Source of the DNA: Saprospiraceae bacterium
GTDB taxonomy: Bacteria > Bacteroidota > Bacteroidia > Chitinophagales > Saprospiraceae
DNA length: 64,000 nucleotides
NCBI GenBank assembly: GCA_016714785.1
Contig: JADKCC010000028.1
Location: forward strand, 32,851-96,850
Direction of reading: 5' to 3'
The notes beneath the pieces are model-generated. The model saw only the letters and a program-made list of their open reading frames with translations. It was not told the origin of the DNA and made no database searches. How positions within the stretch are numbered: the stretch's first letter is position 1; the number at the start of each line of letters is the position of its first letter. The position numbers and the translations under genes are program-made. This document shows positions 9,241-17,821 of the stretch, in pieces.

Positions 9241-9663
9241 TTATGCGAATACTTCCGTCCCCGCAAAGTGGAATGATGCTTCAATACCTGCATTTTCATC
9301 ACTATCTGATCCGTGTACTGCATTTTCACCGATATTTTTAGCAAATCTTGCTCTGATGGTTCCAGGTGCAGCTTCAGCAGGATTGGTAGCGCCGATCAAT
9401 TTTCTAAAGTCCTCTACAGCATTATCTTTTTCAAGGATTGCTGCTACGATAGGTCCTGAAGACATAAACTCAACCAATTCACCATAAAATGGTCTTGCGC
9501 TGTGTACTGCATAAAACTCACCTGCTTTCTCTGCTGATAATTTGGTGTACTTCATGGCTACGATTTTGAAACCAGCTTCATTGATTTGAGCTAAAATTGC
9601 ACCTATGTGACCTGACGCTACTGCATCTGGTTTGATCATTGTAAATGTTCTTTTTCCTGACAT
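9241..9663 (-). CDS. ndk: Nucleoside diphosphate kinase
   Basis: A 140-residue protein, the normal length for the family. It transfers the gamma phosphate of ATP to nucleoside diphosphates through a phosphohistidine. The active-site block NAVHGSDSDENA carries the catalytic His at residue 117, and Lys11 in TMIKPDAV is the usual phosphate-binding residue. The gene is monocistronic, with its own -7 box and a UUCG-loop terminator, and is divergent from nrnA with about 125 bp between the two starts. No anomalies. Confidence 0.97.
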   Translation of the reverse strand: MSGKRTFTMIKPDAVASGHIGAILAQINEAGFKIVAMKYTKLSAEKAGEFYAVHSARPFYGELVEFMSSGPIVAAILEKDNAVEDFRKLIGATNPAEAAPGTIRARFAKNIGENAVHGSDSDENAGIEASFHFAGTEVFA

Positions 9664-9701
9664 TTTATATAATTTTAAATTTGGAATTCTGAAAAACGGT
9701 G

Positions 9702-9709
9702 CAAAAGTA
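9702..9709 (-). promoter_or_regulatory. Candidate -7 box of ndk
   Basis: Reads TACTTTTG on the minus strand, 39 bp before the ndk ATG. It matches TAnnTTTG and is one half of a divergent promoter region shared with nrnA. Confidence 0.5.
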
Positions 9710-9750
9710 TAAAATCATATTTCATATCTGACGAAAAAACAGAAAAAAAT

Positions 9751-9781
9751 TTTGACATTTCCGAAATATTGTGGACTTTTG
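9751..9781 (+). promoter_or_regulatory. Candidate nrnA promoter giving a near-leaderless transcript
   Basis: TTTG at 9751-9754, a 19-bp spacer and GACTTTTG at 9774-9781 fit the Bacteroidota TTTG-N19-TAnnTTTG layout with one mismatch in the TA. The ATG at 9790 is only 8 bp past the -7 box, so the mRNA would have a leader of a few bases at most. Confidence 0.55.
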
Positions 9782-9789
9782 CACCCAAT

Positions 9790-10797
9790 ATGACAGAAGA
9801 AATTCAACAACTCAAACAATTATTATCCTTCCCCAAGGAAATCACCATCGTGACGCACCGCAATCCGGATGGGGACGCTATAGGATCTTCTATGGGATTG
9901 GCGGGATATTTGCAAAAGTTGCACCATAATGTAAAAGTAATATTCCCGAGTGAATATCCTGCAGGATATGGTTTTGTGCAAGGGGTACAACGCGCTATCG
10001 TTTTTGACTTGGATCAAAATGCAGCACGTCAAGCCATTGAAAAGTGTGATGTAATATTTTGTTTAGATTTTAATGGTCTTGATCGAGTAGATAAGCTGGG
10101 AGAGAGTATTCAGTTTTCGAAAGCTAAAAAAGTTTTGATCGACCATCATTTGGATCCCGAACCATTTACCGATATAGAGTTTTCGGATACCGCTGCGAGT
10201 AGTACATGCGAGTTGGTATTCAAAGTCATAGACGAGATGGGCGACCGAGCCAAAATCGATGCAGCAACAGGAGAATGTTTGTTTACAGGTTTAATAACAG
10301 ATACAGGATCTTTTAGATATGGCACAAGACCTTATACTTATGAGGTAGCGGCTGCTTTGAAGGAAATAGGAGTAGATGATTATCGTCTTGCTGACAAGAT
10401 TTTTAATTCGCAAAAGGTAAAACACCTTAGATTGTTGGGGCATTGTCTTGCCAATAGGATGGAAATCATGGATGATTATGGCGTAGGCATTATGTGGCTT
10501 ACTAGAAAAGATTATACTGATTTTGATATACAACGAGGTGATACAGAAGGGATAGTCAATTATATGCTCATGATAGAGAATATCAAAGTGGCTGCATTCA
10601 TCCTAGAGCAACCAAGCATCATAAAAATATCACTAAGAAGCAAAGGGGATATATCCGTGCAAGAAATTGCTCAAAAATATTTCAATGGTGGAGGACATAA
10701 AAATGCTTCGGGTGGAGGTGTGTATGCCAGTCTTAAAGACATCAAAGATAAAGTCAGAAAGGTAATGCCTGAATACCTTCCTAAACTAAACAAATAA
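9790..10797 (+). CDS. nrnA: Bifunctional oligoribonuclease/PAP phosphatase NrnA (DHH family)
   Basis: A 335-residue protein from the ATG at 9790; a longer frame from 9769 would begin inside the promoter. DHH phosphoesterase motifs are present: DGDAIGSS near residue 28, DFNGLDR near 88 and the DHH triad (IDHHLDPEP) near 117. The C-terminal DHHA1 domain ends with the RNA-contacting GGGHKNASGG. NrnA degrades short oligoribonucleotides and dephosphorylates 3'-phosphoadenosine 5'-phosphate, with two metal ions at the DHH site. It is divergent from ndk and followed 46 bp later by a co-directional FKBP lipoprotein gene that may be co-transcribed. No anomalies. Confidence 0.94.
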   Translation: MTEEIQQLKQLLSFPKEITIVTHRNPDGDAIGSSMGLAGYLQKLHHNVKVIFPSEYPAGYGFVQGVQRAIVFDLDQNAARQAIEKCDVIFCLDFNGLDRVDKLGESIQFSKAKKVLIDHHLDPEPFTDIEFSDTAASSTCELVFKVIDEMGDRAKIDAATGECLFTGLITDTGSFRYGTRPYTYEVAAALKEIGVDDYRLADKIFNSQKVKHLRLLGHCLANRMEIMDDYGVGIMWLTRKDYTDFDIQRGDTEGIVNYMLMIENIKVAAFILEQPSIIKISLRSKGDISVQEIAQKYFNGGGHKNASGGGVYASLKDIKDKVRKVMPEYLPKLNK

Positions 10798-10843
10798 TAA
10801 AAAGTAATTATTAATTTATTTAATCCAATAATATTTAAACACA

Positions 10844-11740
10844 ATGAAATTTAATTTTTTCGCATTATTGACAGCTTTTTCGTTTTTGATTATATCCTGT
10901 AAGCCTTCTGTTACCACATCTAAGACTCCTAGTGGGTATGAATATTCTATACTTACAGAAGGAACAGGCGAAGGAGCGAAAACAGACGATTATGTCTTTT
11001 TTACAGCTAAAATAACAGGTAGTGACAGTGTTGTTATCAATGAAATAGGGGAAGGACCACAAATGCCAAGCCTTCAAATACCAGCGGAATTTGCCAAAGG
11101 TAAAGAAGCTAATCCAATCCTTGAAATGTTAAATGGGGCAAAAGTAGGTAGTGTTTATAAATTAGTTATGCCTATGGATTCATTTCCACAAGCTTCTCCT
11201 GAAATGGCAAAATTGAAATTTATGGAGTACGAAATTGGGGTTAAAAAAATATTGAACAAAGAACAATATGAGAAGTATCAGGCTGACCAACAAGCTGAAA
11301 TGCAAGCAAAAGCTGCTGCAAATCAAGAAAAATTACCCGCAATAGAAGAATTAGTTAAAACTACTTTAGCTGATTATAAAGCTGGGAAATTGGAAACAAA
11401 AGCTACTGAATCTGGGCTCAAATATTACGTTGTCAAAGCTGGCGAAGGTGCAAATGCTATGAAAAGCCAATCGGTGACTGTCAATTATTACGGAACACTC
11501 ATGGACGGAACAATGTTTGACAACTCATTCCAAAGGGGCCAGTCATTTCCTTTTACTTTAGGTACAGGTCAAGTGATCAAAGGATGGGATGAAGGTATAG
11601 CTCAATTGAATAAAGGAACCAAAGCATTTTTATTTATACCAGCTGCTTTAGGTTACGGAGAGGCAGGTAGCCCACCAGTGATTCCAGCAAATTCAGACCT
11701 TATGTTCTATGTTGAGTTAGAAGATATTACTGGTAAATAA
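10844..11740 (+). CDS. FKBP-type peptidyl-prolyl cis-trans isomerase lipoprotein
   Basis: A 298-residue protein with an SPII signal (lipobox IISC, Cys near residue 19). The C-terminal FKBP domain (about residues 185-298) carries the family strands VTVNYYGTLMDGTMFDNS, GQVIKGWDEG and PAALGYGEAG. The N-terminal half (about 30-135) keeps FKBP-like strand order but is degenerate, suggesting an ancient duplication with one active domain. A charged linker (about 140-180) separates the halves. The likely role is folding help for exported proteins at the membrane. A strong terminator follows directly. Family assignment is secure; the inactive N-terminal domain is inferred. Confidence 0.92.
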   Translation: MKFNFFALLTAFSFLIISCKPSVTTSKTPSGYEYSILTEGTGEGAKTDDYVFFTAKITGSDSVVINEIGEGPQMPSLQIPAEFAKGKEANPILEMLNGAKVGSVYKLVMPMDSFPQASPEMAKLKFMEYEIGVKKILNKEQYEKYQADQQAEMQAKAAANQEKLPAIEELVKTTLADYKAGKLETKATESGLKYYVVKAGEGANAMKSQSVTVNYYGTLMDGTMFDNSFQRGQSFPFTLGTGQVIKGWDEGIAQLNKGTKAFLFIPAALGYGEAGSPPVIPANSDLMFYVELEDITGK

Positions 11741-11762
11741 CCAAACGATATAAACTTTAATG

Positions 11763-11802
11763 CCGGATTTTGGGTTATAACTCCGAAATCCGGTTTTTTT
11801 TT
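11763..11802 (+). terminator. Rho-independent terminator after the FKBP gene
   Basis: CCGGATTT (11763-11770) pairs with AAATCCGG (11786-11793), followed by a run of about nine T. It lies just after the FKBP stop and before prfB. Confidence 0.9.
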
Positions 11803-11825
11803 AATCATTTTAAACATGCAGGGCA

Positions 11826-12906
11826 ATGACCAATGAACAGTTAGCTGATATCAGGGTGCGATTGACATCGGTAAGGAGGTATCTTTGACGTCGATCACCG
11901 CAAAATCCAAATAGAAGAACAAGAACAACTATCGCTAGATCCTACATTTTGGCAGGATCCAGAAAAAGCTGAAGCTATATTAAAGCAACTAAAAGACAAC
12001 AAGAAGTGGGTAGAAAAATATCAAATGCTCGAAACATCTGCAGATGATGTAGAAGTACTGCTAGAGTTCCAAAAAGAAGGTATGGCTACTGAAGTGGAAG
12101 TAGATGAAAAGTACAATGAACTTTTGGCCTATCTGGATGATATTGAATTCAGGACTACACTGGACAAACCAGAAGATTTGTTAAGTTGTACGCTTGAAAT
12201 CAATGCAGGAGCAGGTGGAACAGAAGCTTGTGACTGGACATCTATGCTCATCAGAATGTTTATCATGTGGGCAGAGAAAAGCGGATATAAAGTTACCGAA
12301 TTGGATAGGGTAGATGGTGATGTAGCAGGTATCAAATCTGTATCCATAGAGATAGATGGTGAGTATGCTTACGGTATGCTTAAAGGAGAAAATGGGGTAC
12401 ATCGTTTGGTTAGAGTAAGTCCTTTCAATTCGCAAGGCAAACGCATGACATCCTTTGCATCGGTTTTTGTACATCCCATGATCGATGACACAATAGACAT
12501 AGTCATCAATCCCGCAGATATAGAGTGGGACACATTCAGAGCGCAAGGTGCTGGAGGTCAAAATGTCAATAAAGTAGAAACTGCCGTAAGGATCAAACAC
12601 ATTCCTACAGGTATTGCCATTCAATGCCAAGAAGCTAGATCTCAACACATGAATAGAGATAAAGCCATGCAAATGTTGAAATCTCGACTATATGAGATCG
12701 AGCTAGAAAAACAACGTGCAGAACGAGATAAGATAGAAGCACAAAAGATGAAAAATGAATGGGGATCTCAGATAAGGTCTTATGTACTAGATGACAGACG
12801 TGTCAAAGATCACCGTACAAGTTTTGAATCTCGAAATACCGATGCCGTTTTGGATGGTGGCTTAGATGGATTTCTCAAAGCATTTTTGATGTGGGATGGC
12901 AATTAA
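11826..12906 (+). CDS. prfB: Peptide chain release factor 2 with programmed +1 frameshift
   Basis: A 359-residue product assembled from two frames. Frame one runs from the ATG at 11826 for 20 codons to CTT (11883-11885), followed by in-frame TGA (11886-11888). Skipping one T continues with GAC at 11887 to the TAA at 12904-12906. The slip site CTTTGAC is preceded at the classic distance by AGGAGG (11873-11878), the Shine-Dalgarno-like stimulator. RF2 reads UGA/UAA and hydrolyses peptidyl-tRNA; the SPF anticodon-like motif (VRVSPFNSQG) and the catalytic GGQ (GAGGQNVNKVETA) are intact. The frameshift makes RF2 self-limiting: when RF2 is scarce, ribosomes pause at UGA and slip. The 3' end overlaps the VOC gene by 11 bp. 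Confidence 0.96.
11873..11889 (+). promoter_or_regulatory. RF2 recoding site: SD-like element plus CTT-TGA-C slip site
   Basis: AGGAGG at 11873-11878, then TAT, then CTTTGAC. This is the textbook RF2 autoregulatory arrangement. It is notable because genes in this window otherwise lack Shine-Dalgarno sequences. Confidence 0.95.
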
Positions 12907-13276
12907 AATAAAACATCTCGAACATTATGCTATTGCTGTAAATGACTTAGCAAGAAGCTTAAATTTTTACCATGATATATTGGGTTTGGGTATTTTGCCT
13001 AGACCCAATTTTGATTTTGAAGGTGCTTGGTTGGACTGTGGTAATGGCATGTCCTTACACTTGATTGCGCAAGTAGATACGGCACCAATATTTTCAGGTA
13101 GTAGGCATCTTCATTTTGCTTTTGCCGTTGATGATTTAATGGCTACCAAGGAAATACTAATCGGAGCAGGAATAGTTATCGCTAAAGACATAAAGCCAAG
13201 ACCAGATGGTGTGCTGCAAATGTTTATACAAGACCCAGACGGCTATTTTTTGGAATTGACAGAGCTTTATATATAA
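12896..13276 (+). CDS. VOC family (glyoxalase/bleomycin-resistance fold) protein
   Basis: A 126-residue single-domain protein with the paired beta-alpha-beta-beta-beta modules of the vicinal oxygen chelate fold. Candidate metal ligands are His in the first strand (KHLEHYAI), His near residue 59 (MSLHLIAQ), His in HLHFAFAVDD and Glu in YFLELTE near the C-terminus. The ATG lies inside the end of prfB (11-bp overlap), so the gene is translationally linked to prfB. The reaction cannot be predicted; glyoxalase I or a related isomerase or dioxygenase is possible. Its 3' end overlaps by a few bases the possible readthrough end of the convergent antitoxin-like gene. Confidence 0.85.
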   Translation: MAIKIKHLEHYAIAVNDLARSLNFYHDILGLGILPRPNFDFEGAWLDCGNGMSLHLIAQVDTAPIFSGSRHLHFAFAVDDLMATKEILIGAGIVIAKDIKPRPDGVLQMFIQDPDGYFLELTELYI

Positions 13277-13335
13277 GCTTTCAAAAGTTGTTCAATTTCT
13301 TTCTCGAAGAGAGTATCTTTTTCTCCTTTTGAATA

Positions 13336-13551
13336 CTATAACTCATTTAGAAAATCTATAGCGGATGTAGTTTGTAGTTTCCCTTCTTTAAAAAGTTTCA
13401 TTTCTTCAAATCCACTCTTTATATTGCTTATTATCTCTTCTTTTGTTGGTTCATCATCGGTTTCAATTTTTTTAACATAATGCAGATTTTTAACCAATTT
13501 TACGAAGTTGTTGTACTCCTTATCTGTCGTGTAAATGGTGACTTGTCTCAT
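13336..13551 (-). CDS. Small antitoxin-like protein, possibly truncated by an amber codon
   Basis: A 71-residue protein starting MRQVTIYTTDKEYNNF, followed by a charged helical C-terminal half. The N-terminal strand followed by Lys/Glu-rich helices resembles small chromosomal antitoxins paired with RelE/ParE toxins in Bacteroidota, but I cannot name a family. No toxin gene lies on either side. After the TAG stop (13336-13338) the same frame continues for 22 sense codons (YSKGEKDTLFEKEIEQL...) to a TAA at 13267-13269. The charged, amphipathic character of that extension suggests the original protein was about 94 residues. It is convergent with the VOC gene. Coding status is fairly likely; function is uncertain. 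Confidence 0.6.
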   Translation of the reverse strand: MRQVTIYTTDKEYNNFVKLVKNLHYVKKIETDDEPTKEEIISNIKSGFEEMKLFKEGKLQTTSAIDFLNEL

Positions 13552-14133
13552 AAAATTTTATGGATTTTGTATAAATTTAAAACCATAACACCAAAACTTA
13601 TCCAAGAGTTTCAAAACTTTTATGCAAGATTTCCGCATTATGCATCCTAGGATGCACCATTTTCTTTCACCTTATTCCTGATCGATAAGTGACCATTGGA
13701 CAGCTGCTAATCTTAGATAATTAATATGCTAATCTGGTTGATATTTTATAACTTTGCAAGGTCTGATTTTGTAAGTCAAATATATTGGAAATAAGAATTA
13801 TATTTTTTACTTTTGAAGTTGCAAATTTAGTTTGTACTATAGAATCCATGAGTTTTTGCTAAAGGAGCTGAGTGAATCGGGTATAAAGATAAAGTCAGTG
13901 GAGATACAGATGTTGTAAGCTATTGAATTATTTTGCAGTAATCCCGGTCTAAAATATTGAATACTTATTGTATTTTGATGTGATATTTTACAGTGGAAGT
14001 TAAAATTTTCTTAAACTATTTGGTTTGGGGTAAAGTAAACGAAACAAACTCATATTATATTCGTTCACCTTTAAAGAAGATTTGGTAAATTAGTTAGTAT
14101 AATTTTTATTAATTCAAAAATAAACAAATAAAT
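13552..14133. other. Intergenic stretch with one perfect palindrome
   Basis: About 580 bp between divergent genes. The only clear signal is the 16-bp perfect palindrome TGCATCCTAGGATGCA at 13641-13656, about 90 bp upstream of the antitoxin-like start. I see no gene, tRNA or clear promoter in the rest. Confidence 0.6.
13641..13656. promoter_or_regulatory. 16-bp perfect palindrome, possible operator
   Basis: TGCATCCTAGGATGCA is a perfect dyad in AT-rich DNA upstream of the antitoxin-like gene. Antitoxins often autoregulate through such dyads, so an operator is plausible but unproven. Confidence 0.4.
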
Positions 14134-14871
14134 ATGAAACGTACTTTTATCGCAGTTGTAGTAATTTTACTTTCAATGGGTTTTGCTTTTGGGCAAAATG
14201 AAACAGACGCTGCTACAAACAAAACTTTCAAGAAAGTAGCGTGGCAATATGATTTTGGGTTAGGAATACAACGTTTTGACCCTACTTTGCTTAACTCATC
14301 GCTTTTGCGGAACAATTACTCATCTGATTTGTCCAATACACTTTTTGGAATTAATTACAGCATGAAGGCAGTATTTTTTGATAAATTGTCAACTGGACTT
14401 GCAATTGAATCGGGATCCACTTCAGATTTAGGTAGTACTGAAACAAGTGTTAGTTTAATCAAGGCTGGAATTGGCTTGAAAATTGGTTATGACATTTTTA
14501 CTTCTCCGAAGAGCAAATTTTCACTTAATTATGGAATTTATGGAGATTTTAATAGTTTGACATTGACCGACAGCGCTGTGGATGGACTTACTTTCGACCA
14601 AGCTCTGAACCAAAGAATTTCACAAACCTTATTTAGTGTAAATGCATCTAATAAATTTTCTGTGAGATATGATTTCCTATTTGTAACAAAACAAACTGAG
14701 AAAGGAACTTACACGCCATCCTTGGGTGTTGAAATGGGTTATGGCATTGCAGGAAATAATAAATGGGAAAATATAAGAAATGGACCTGAAATTGACAACA
14801 GTGGTTTATTTGTCAACATAGTTTATGGTATAAGATTCAATAAATATACCACATCAAAAACGAAAAGATAG
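14134..14871 (+). CDS. Exported beta-barrel-like protein of unknown function
   Basis: A 245-residue protein with a Sec signal peptide (residues 1-20, ending AFAFGQ). The mature part alternates Gly/aromatic-rich strands (FGLGIQRFD, AGIGLKIGYDIF, FSLNYGIYGDF, GVEMGYGIAG) and ends in VNIVYGIRFNKY, in line with an outer membrane beta-barrel of the small porin-like class. I do not recognise a specific family. It stands alone, upstream of the Uma2 gene by about 150 bp, with an AT-rich leader and no Shine-Dalgarno sequence. Outer membrane location is inferred from the strand pattern and the signal peptide. Confidence 0.7.
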   Translation: MKRTFIAVVVILLSMGFAFGQNETDAATNKTFKKVAWQYDFGLGIQRFDPTLLNSSLLRNNYSSDLSNTLFGINYSMKAVFFDKLSTGLAIESGSTSDLGSTETSVSLIKAGIGLKIGYDIFTSPKSKFSLNYGIYGDFNSLTLTDSAVDGLTFDQALNQRISQTLFSVNASNKFSVRYDFLFVTKQTEKGTYTPSLGVEMGYGIAGNNKWENIRNGPEIDNSGLFVNIVYGIRFNKYTTSKTKR

Positions 14872-15019
14872 GGCTATTAACTAGCATATTCTCATTTAAA
14901 TTTTTGCTAAGCCGAAATGAATCAAATAAGTGCTAAGTAAATAATTCACCTTTATAATATTGAAGGAAAGTTCGTTTTTAAAAAATAATCCACTTATATT
15001 TGCATTAAAATAGCATTTT

Positions 15020-15604
15020 ATGGGACTTCCAGAAAAGCAATACATTTCAGCAGAACAATATCTCGAAACGGAGAGAATTGCTTTAGAAAAGCATGAGTAT
15101 TACCAAGGCGAGATTTTTGCTATGAGCGGCGCATCCTTTCGACACAATCAGATATTCAAAAATACTTACATAAAGTTAGGAATGAAATTAGCTGGCAAAC
15201 CATGTCAACCTTATGGAAGTGATTTACGAATTCATATACCATCCAACACTTTGTACACTTATCCGGATATTTCTATAATATGCGGTAAACCCGAAATGAC
15301 TGATACCATTAAGGATACAATTACCAATCCTTCTGTAATCATAGAGATATTGAGTAAAAGTACTTACGATTATGACAAAGGGCAAAAATTCACCTTGTAT
15401 AGAGATATAGAAAGCTTAAAAGAGTACATACTTATAGACTCAATTTCCGTGAGAGTAGAGCATTATTCAAAAAATGAAGATGGCAGTTGGACATTAAAAG
15501 ATTACCGAACCATAGACGATAAGGTAATAATTGAGACCATTGCATCTGATTTGTTATTATCCGATATTTATGCTGATGTTTTTGAAGGTGAGCCCGAAGC
15601 ATAG
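15020..15604 (+). CDS. Uma2 family (DUF820) putative endonuclease
   Basis: A 194-residue protein with the Uma2/DUF820 pattern of the PD-(D/E)XK nuclease superfamily: N-terminal ISAEQYLETERIA, then EYYQGEIFAMSGAS, the catalytic-type TYPDISIICG (acidic residue after the strand), VIIEILSKSTYDYDKGQK, and YILIDS with downstream Val/Glu. The catalytic Asp and the E-x-L-S/K residues appear intact. These proteins are abundant in Cyanobacteria and scattered in Bacteroidota; their biological role is not settled. The gene is a single-gene unit in a short accessory stretch. The product is cytosolic, with no signal peptide. Confidence 0.88.
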   Translation: MGLPEKQYISAEQYLETERIALEKHEYYQGEIFAMSGASFRHNQIFKNTYIKLGMKLAGKPCQPYGSDLRIHIPSNTLYTYPDISIICGKPEMTDTIKDTITNPSVIIEILSKSTYDYDKGQKFTLYRDIESLKEYILIDSISVRVEHYSKNEDGSWTLKDYRTIDDKVIIETIASDLLLSDIYADVFEGEPEA

Positions 15605-15605
15605 T

Positions 15606-15640
15606 TCACTTGATCACCGATCACCTGATCACCCAATAAT
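15606..15640. repeat. Short GATCACC-type tandem repeat
   Basis: Three GATCACC words in tandem, at a spacing of about 8-9 bp, just after the Uma2 stop. A related run (ATCACCTGATTAC and GATCAC) occurs at 35038-35075. Confidence 0.5.
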
Positions 15641-15645
15641 TGTAA

Positions 15646-16107
15646 TCATCCATTCATCAAGTCTTCAATGTCATTGACAAGAATCTGCATATTTGGATAG
15701 TTTTTTAACTTGATTTTTTTTGCCATTTTTTTCAGAGCATCATGTATCTCCAATATAAGGTCCAATGGATCTATCTCATGCCCATACATATTGCTGTCAA
15801 AATCTGTCCCTAGAAAGAATCCATCATTGGCCATGCCCAAACAAAATATCTCAATAAAATCATCCAATGGAATAGATATCGTATGGTAATCAAACCATTC
15901 ATCTTTAGCACATGCTTTTGCTTTAGCTTCTTCCGACCAAAAACAGATCAAACCAAGTGGCTCACCTTGTCCGTTGGTATATTCCCATGAATTGGATAAA
16001 GCCACACCATCTTTATTTTCTAAGCACCAAACAACTTCAGATGCACATATTTTTTGGATGAATGCTTCATGTTGCTGTTGGATAGCTGTTGTATCATCGG
16101 ATCTCAT
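15646..16107 (-). CDS. DUF2750 domain-containing protein
   Basis: A 153-residue cytosolic protein. The pattern VWCLENKDGVALSNS, then a CFWSEEAKAKACA segment, then W..Y....I.LDDFIEIFCLGMANDGFFLGTDFD and a G-E-I-D-P block matches DUF2750 as I know it. No function is established for the family. It sits convergent to Uma2 and is followed upstream by a small gap before the methyltransferase gene on the same strand. The C-terminal approximately 40 residues are an added Lys-rich helical region. The family call rests on motif recognition only. Confidence 0.75.
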   Translation of the reverse strand: MRSDDTTAIQQQHEAFIQKICASEVVWCLENKDGVALSNSWEYTNGQGEPLGLICFWSEEAKAKACAKDEWFDYHTISIPLDDFIEIFCLGMANDGFFLGTDFDSNMYGHEIDPLDLILEIHDALKKMAKKIKLKNYPNMQILVNDIEDLMNG

Positions 16108-16254
16108 ATTCGTATCTTGGATTGTTTCGTTACTATAAAAAAAGCTAAATAAACACTAGTTTAAGGCGGTGCAAATGTACAGTCTTACTTTTATTGATAC
16201 TACTTTTAGATGGATTTTATATTTTTCAAGGGCTTGTTTATTTCACCATATAGG

Positions 16255-17821
16255 TCAAACAGCCGCAAGGTCCAATTGGTCCAAATGTGCATACTTTTCA
16301 AAGTCTGGAAATGCAAGCTTAGCTTCTCGCAATGTTGATGTAAAAAGATCATCCTTTCTTAACTGATAATAGCAAAGGATTTTATTATAATAAACATCCG
16401 CCACATTACCGTACACAAGTGTCATTTTGTCGAAAATATCTAGTGCGTCTTGGTGAAAACCCCAAATCATAGAATAATCCAGCCACTTCATAAGATGTGC
16501 TGATTGGCTCATTGATATCAAAATATGCATGGTCTATTTTATGGAGGGTATCCGAAAGATGCGTCCTATCATCTGTGGTCATACTTACAGATTTTTTCTT
16601 AATAAATGGAAGCAATTGCAAAAATAGGGTAGAGTCGTAAAATCCTAACCTTATGGTGGTGATTAATTCCAATAAAGTAAGTTCTTTGACCAGTCGGTAC
16701 AACAATTTTTTGGTAACATTATAATCATCAGGACCAAAATCTGTGACATATTGGTCATAAGCTTTGAATGTCTCTGTATAGTCACTTGGACTATTTACCA
16801 TCAATAAACAAGCCATTTGCAAAGATGCGTCACCAGATGCTGCAAATAACTTAGTCCCTTTGCATTCATCACAATATCGACCCAATGCATGGAAATTGAC
16901 ATAAAGCGAAAAACTACCATGCCTGATGATTTCTGGCTCGGGCCTTCCTTCTAGATCTGTGATTGCAGCATACCCTTTATCGATAGAAAGCAACATGATT
17001 CCACTTAAGGACAATGATCTTAACAAAGTAATACACTGAATGGCTGTTTTTGGAATGAGCAAGTATGTTTCTTTCAGTAAAGCACAATATTCTAACAATA
17101 ATTGGTTTACGAAAAGATCTTTTTCTTGGTTTTTGCTTGCAATATCCTTGTGAATGGTTGTTTTTAAATATTTTAAGAATGCGGTTGGTGTTTCTTTGTC
17201 AATATCCTGATAAGACTCTACAGTCATATTACATGGTGTGGATTTTCCGTTTTGCACAAAATATAAATCATTGGGCAATGAATCAAAAAAATAATTGGCA
17301 ATGACTATCAAAGGATGTTGGAGAGATTGGTGGCTTATGGTGATATTGCTTCTTTTTAATATCAATTCATTACTGGCAGTGCCATCAAAAAAAGCTACAT
17401 CCAATTGGCCATTTTCTAAATACTTCTGGAATTGATGATGTTGTTCAAAAAATGAAAGATTACTTTCAACGATGTCTGTCAATATATAACAATAAGGTGG
17501 CAACACGTCAGACTCTAAAGATATCAAATAATCTAGTTGGGACAGTATGTGATATGCTAACCTACCATGACCAGAACCTAATTCTATAATGTAAATCTTT
17601 TCTATCTTTGATAAGCTTTTTTGGGCAATATCCTTTAGGAAACCTAAGATGAGTCCTGCATAAGTTTTGCCAACATACGCATTGCTTGTCATATTGTGTG
17701 GTACTGTACCTTCGCTCCAAGCTGATAAACCTGCTTCTTGATAATAAGTACGATTGATATCCCATATTATGCTTTTCGCAAAAGGCACATTGGCTTCTAA
17801 TATCTTATAATCTACGCGCAT
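16255..17821 (-). CDS. SAM-dependent methyltransferase-like protein with C-terminal repeat region (frameshifted)
   Basis: The main frame (16406-17821, 471 residues) starts MRVDYKILEA and contains a class I methyltransferase motif I, IIELGSGHGRLAYHIL, near residue 98. Its last residues (SPRRTRYFRQND) are out of character. A second frame (16255-16530) supplies a natural continuation: a TPR-like region starting HQDALDIFDKMTLVYGN. The frames join at an AAAACCCC run (plus strand 16456-16463) if one base is removed, giving a 521-residue protein. So either a homopolymer miscall or a real 1-bp insertion is present. The whole resembles MidA/NDUFAF7-like methyltransferases loosely; the substrate is unknown. 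No signal peptide. Confidence 0.75.

Noticed and set aside
9078..9487. Plus-strand frames of 87 and 104 codons
   Set aside because: They lie antisense to ndk and its terminator and are explained by the ndk codon pattern.
12129..12672. Antisense frames across prfB
   Set aside because: prfB is fully supported by SPF and GGQ motifs and the frameshift site; the antisense frames are shadows.
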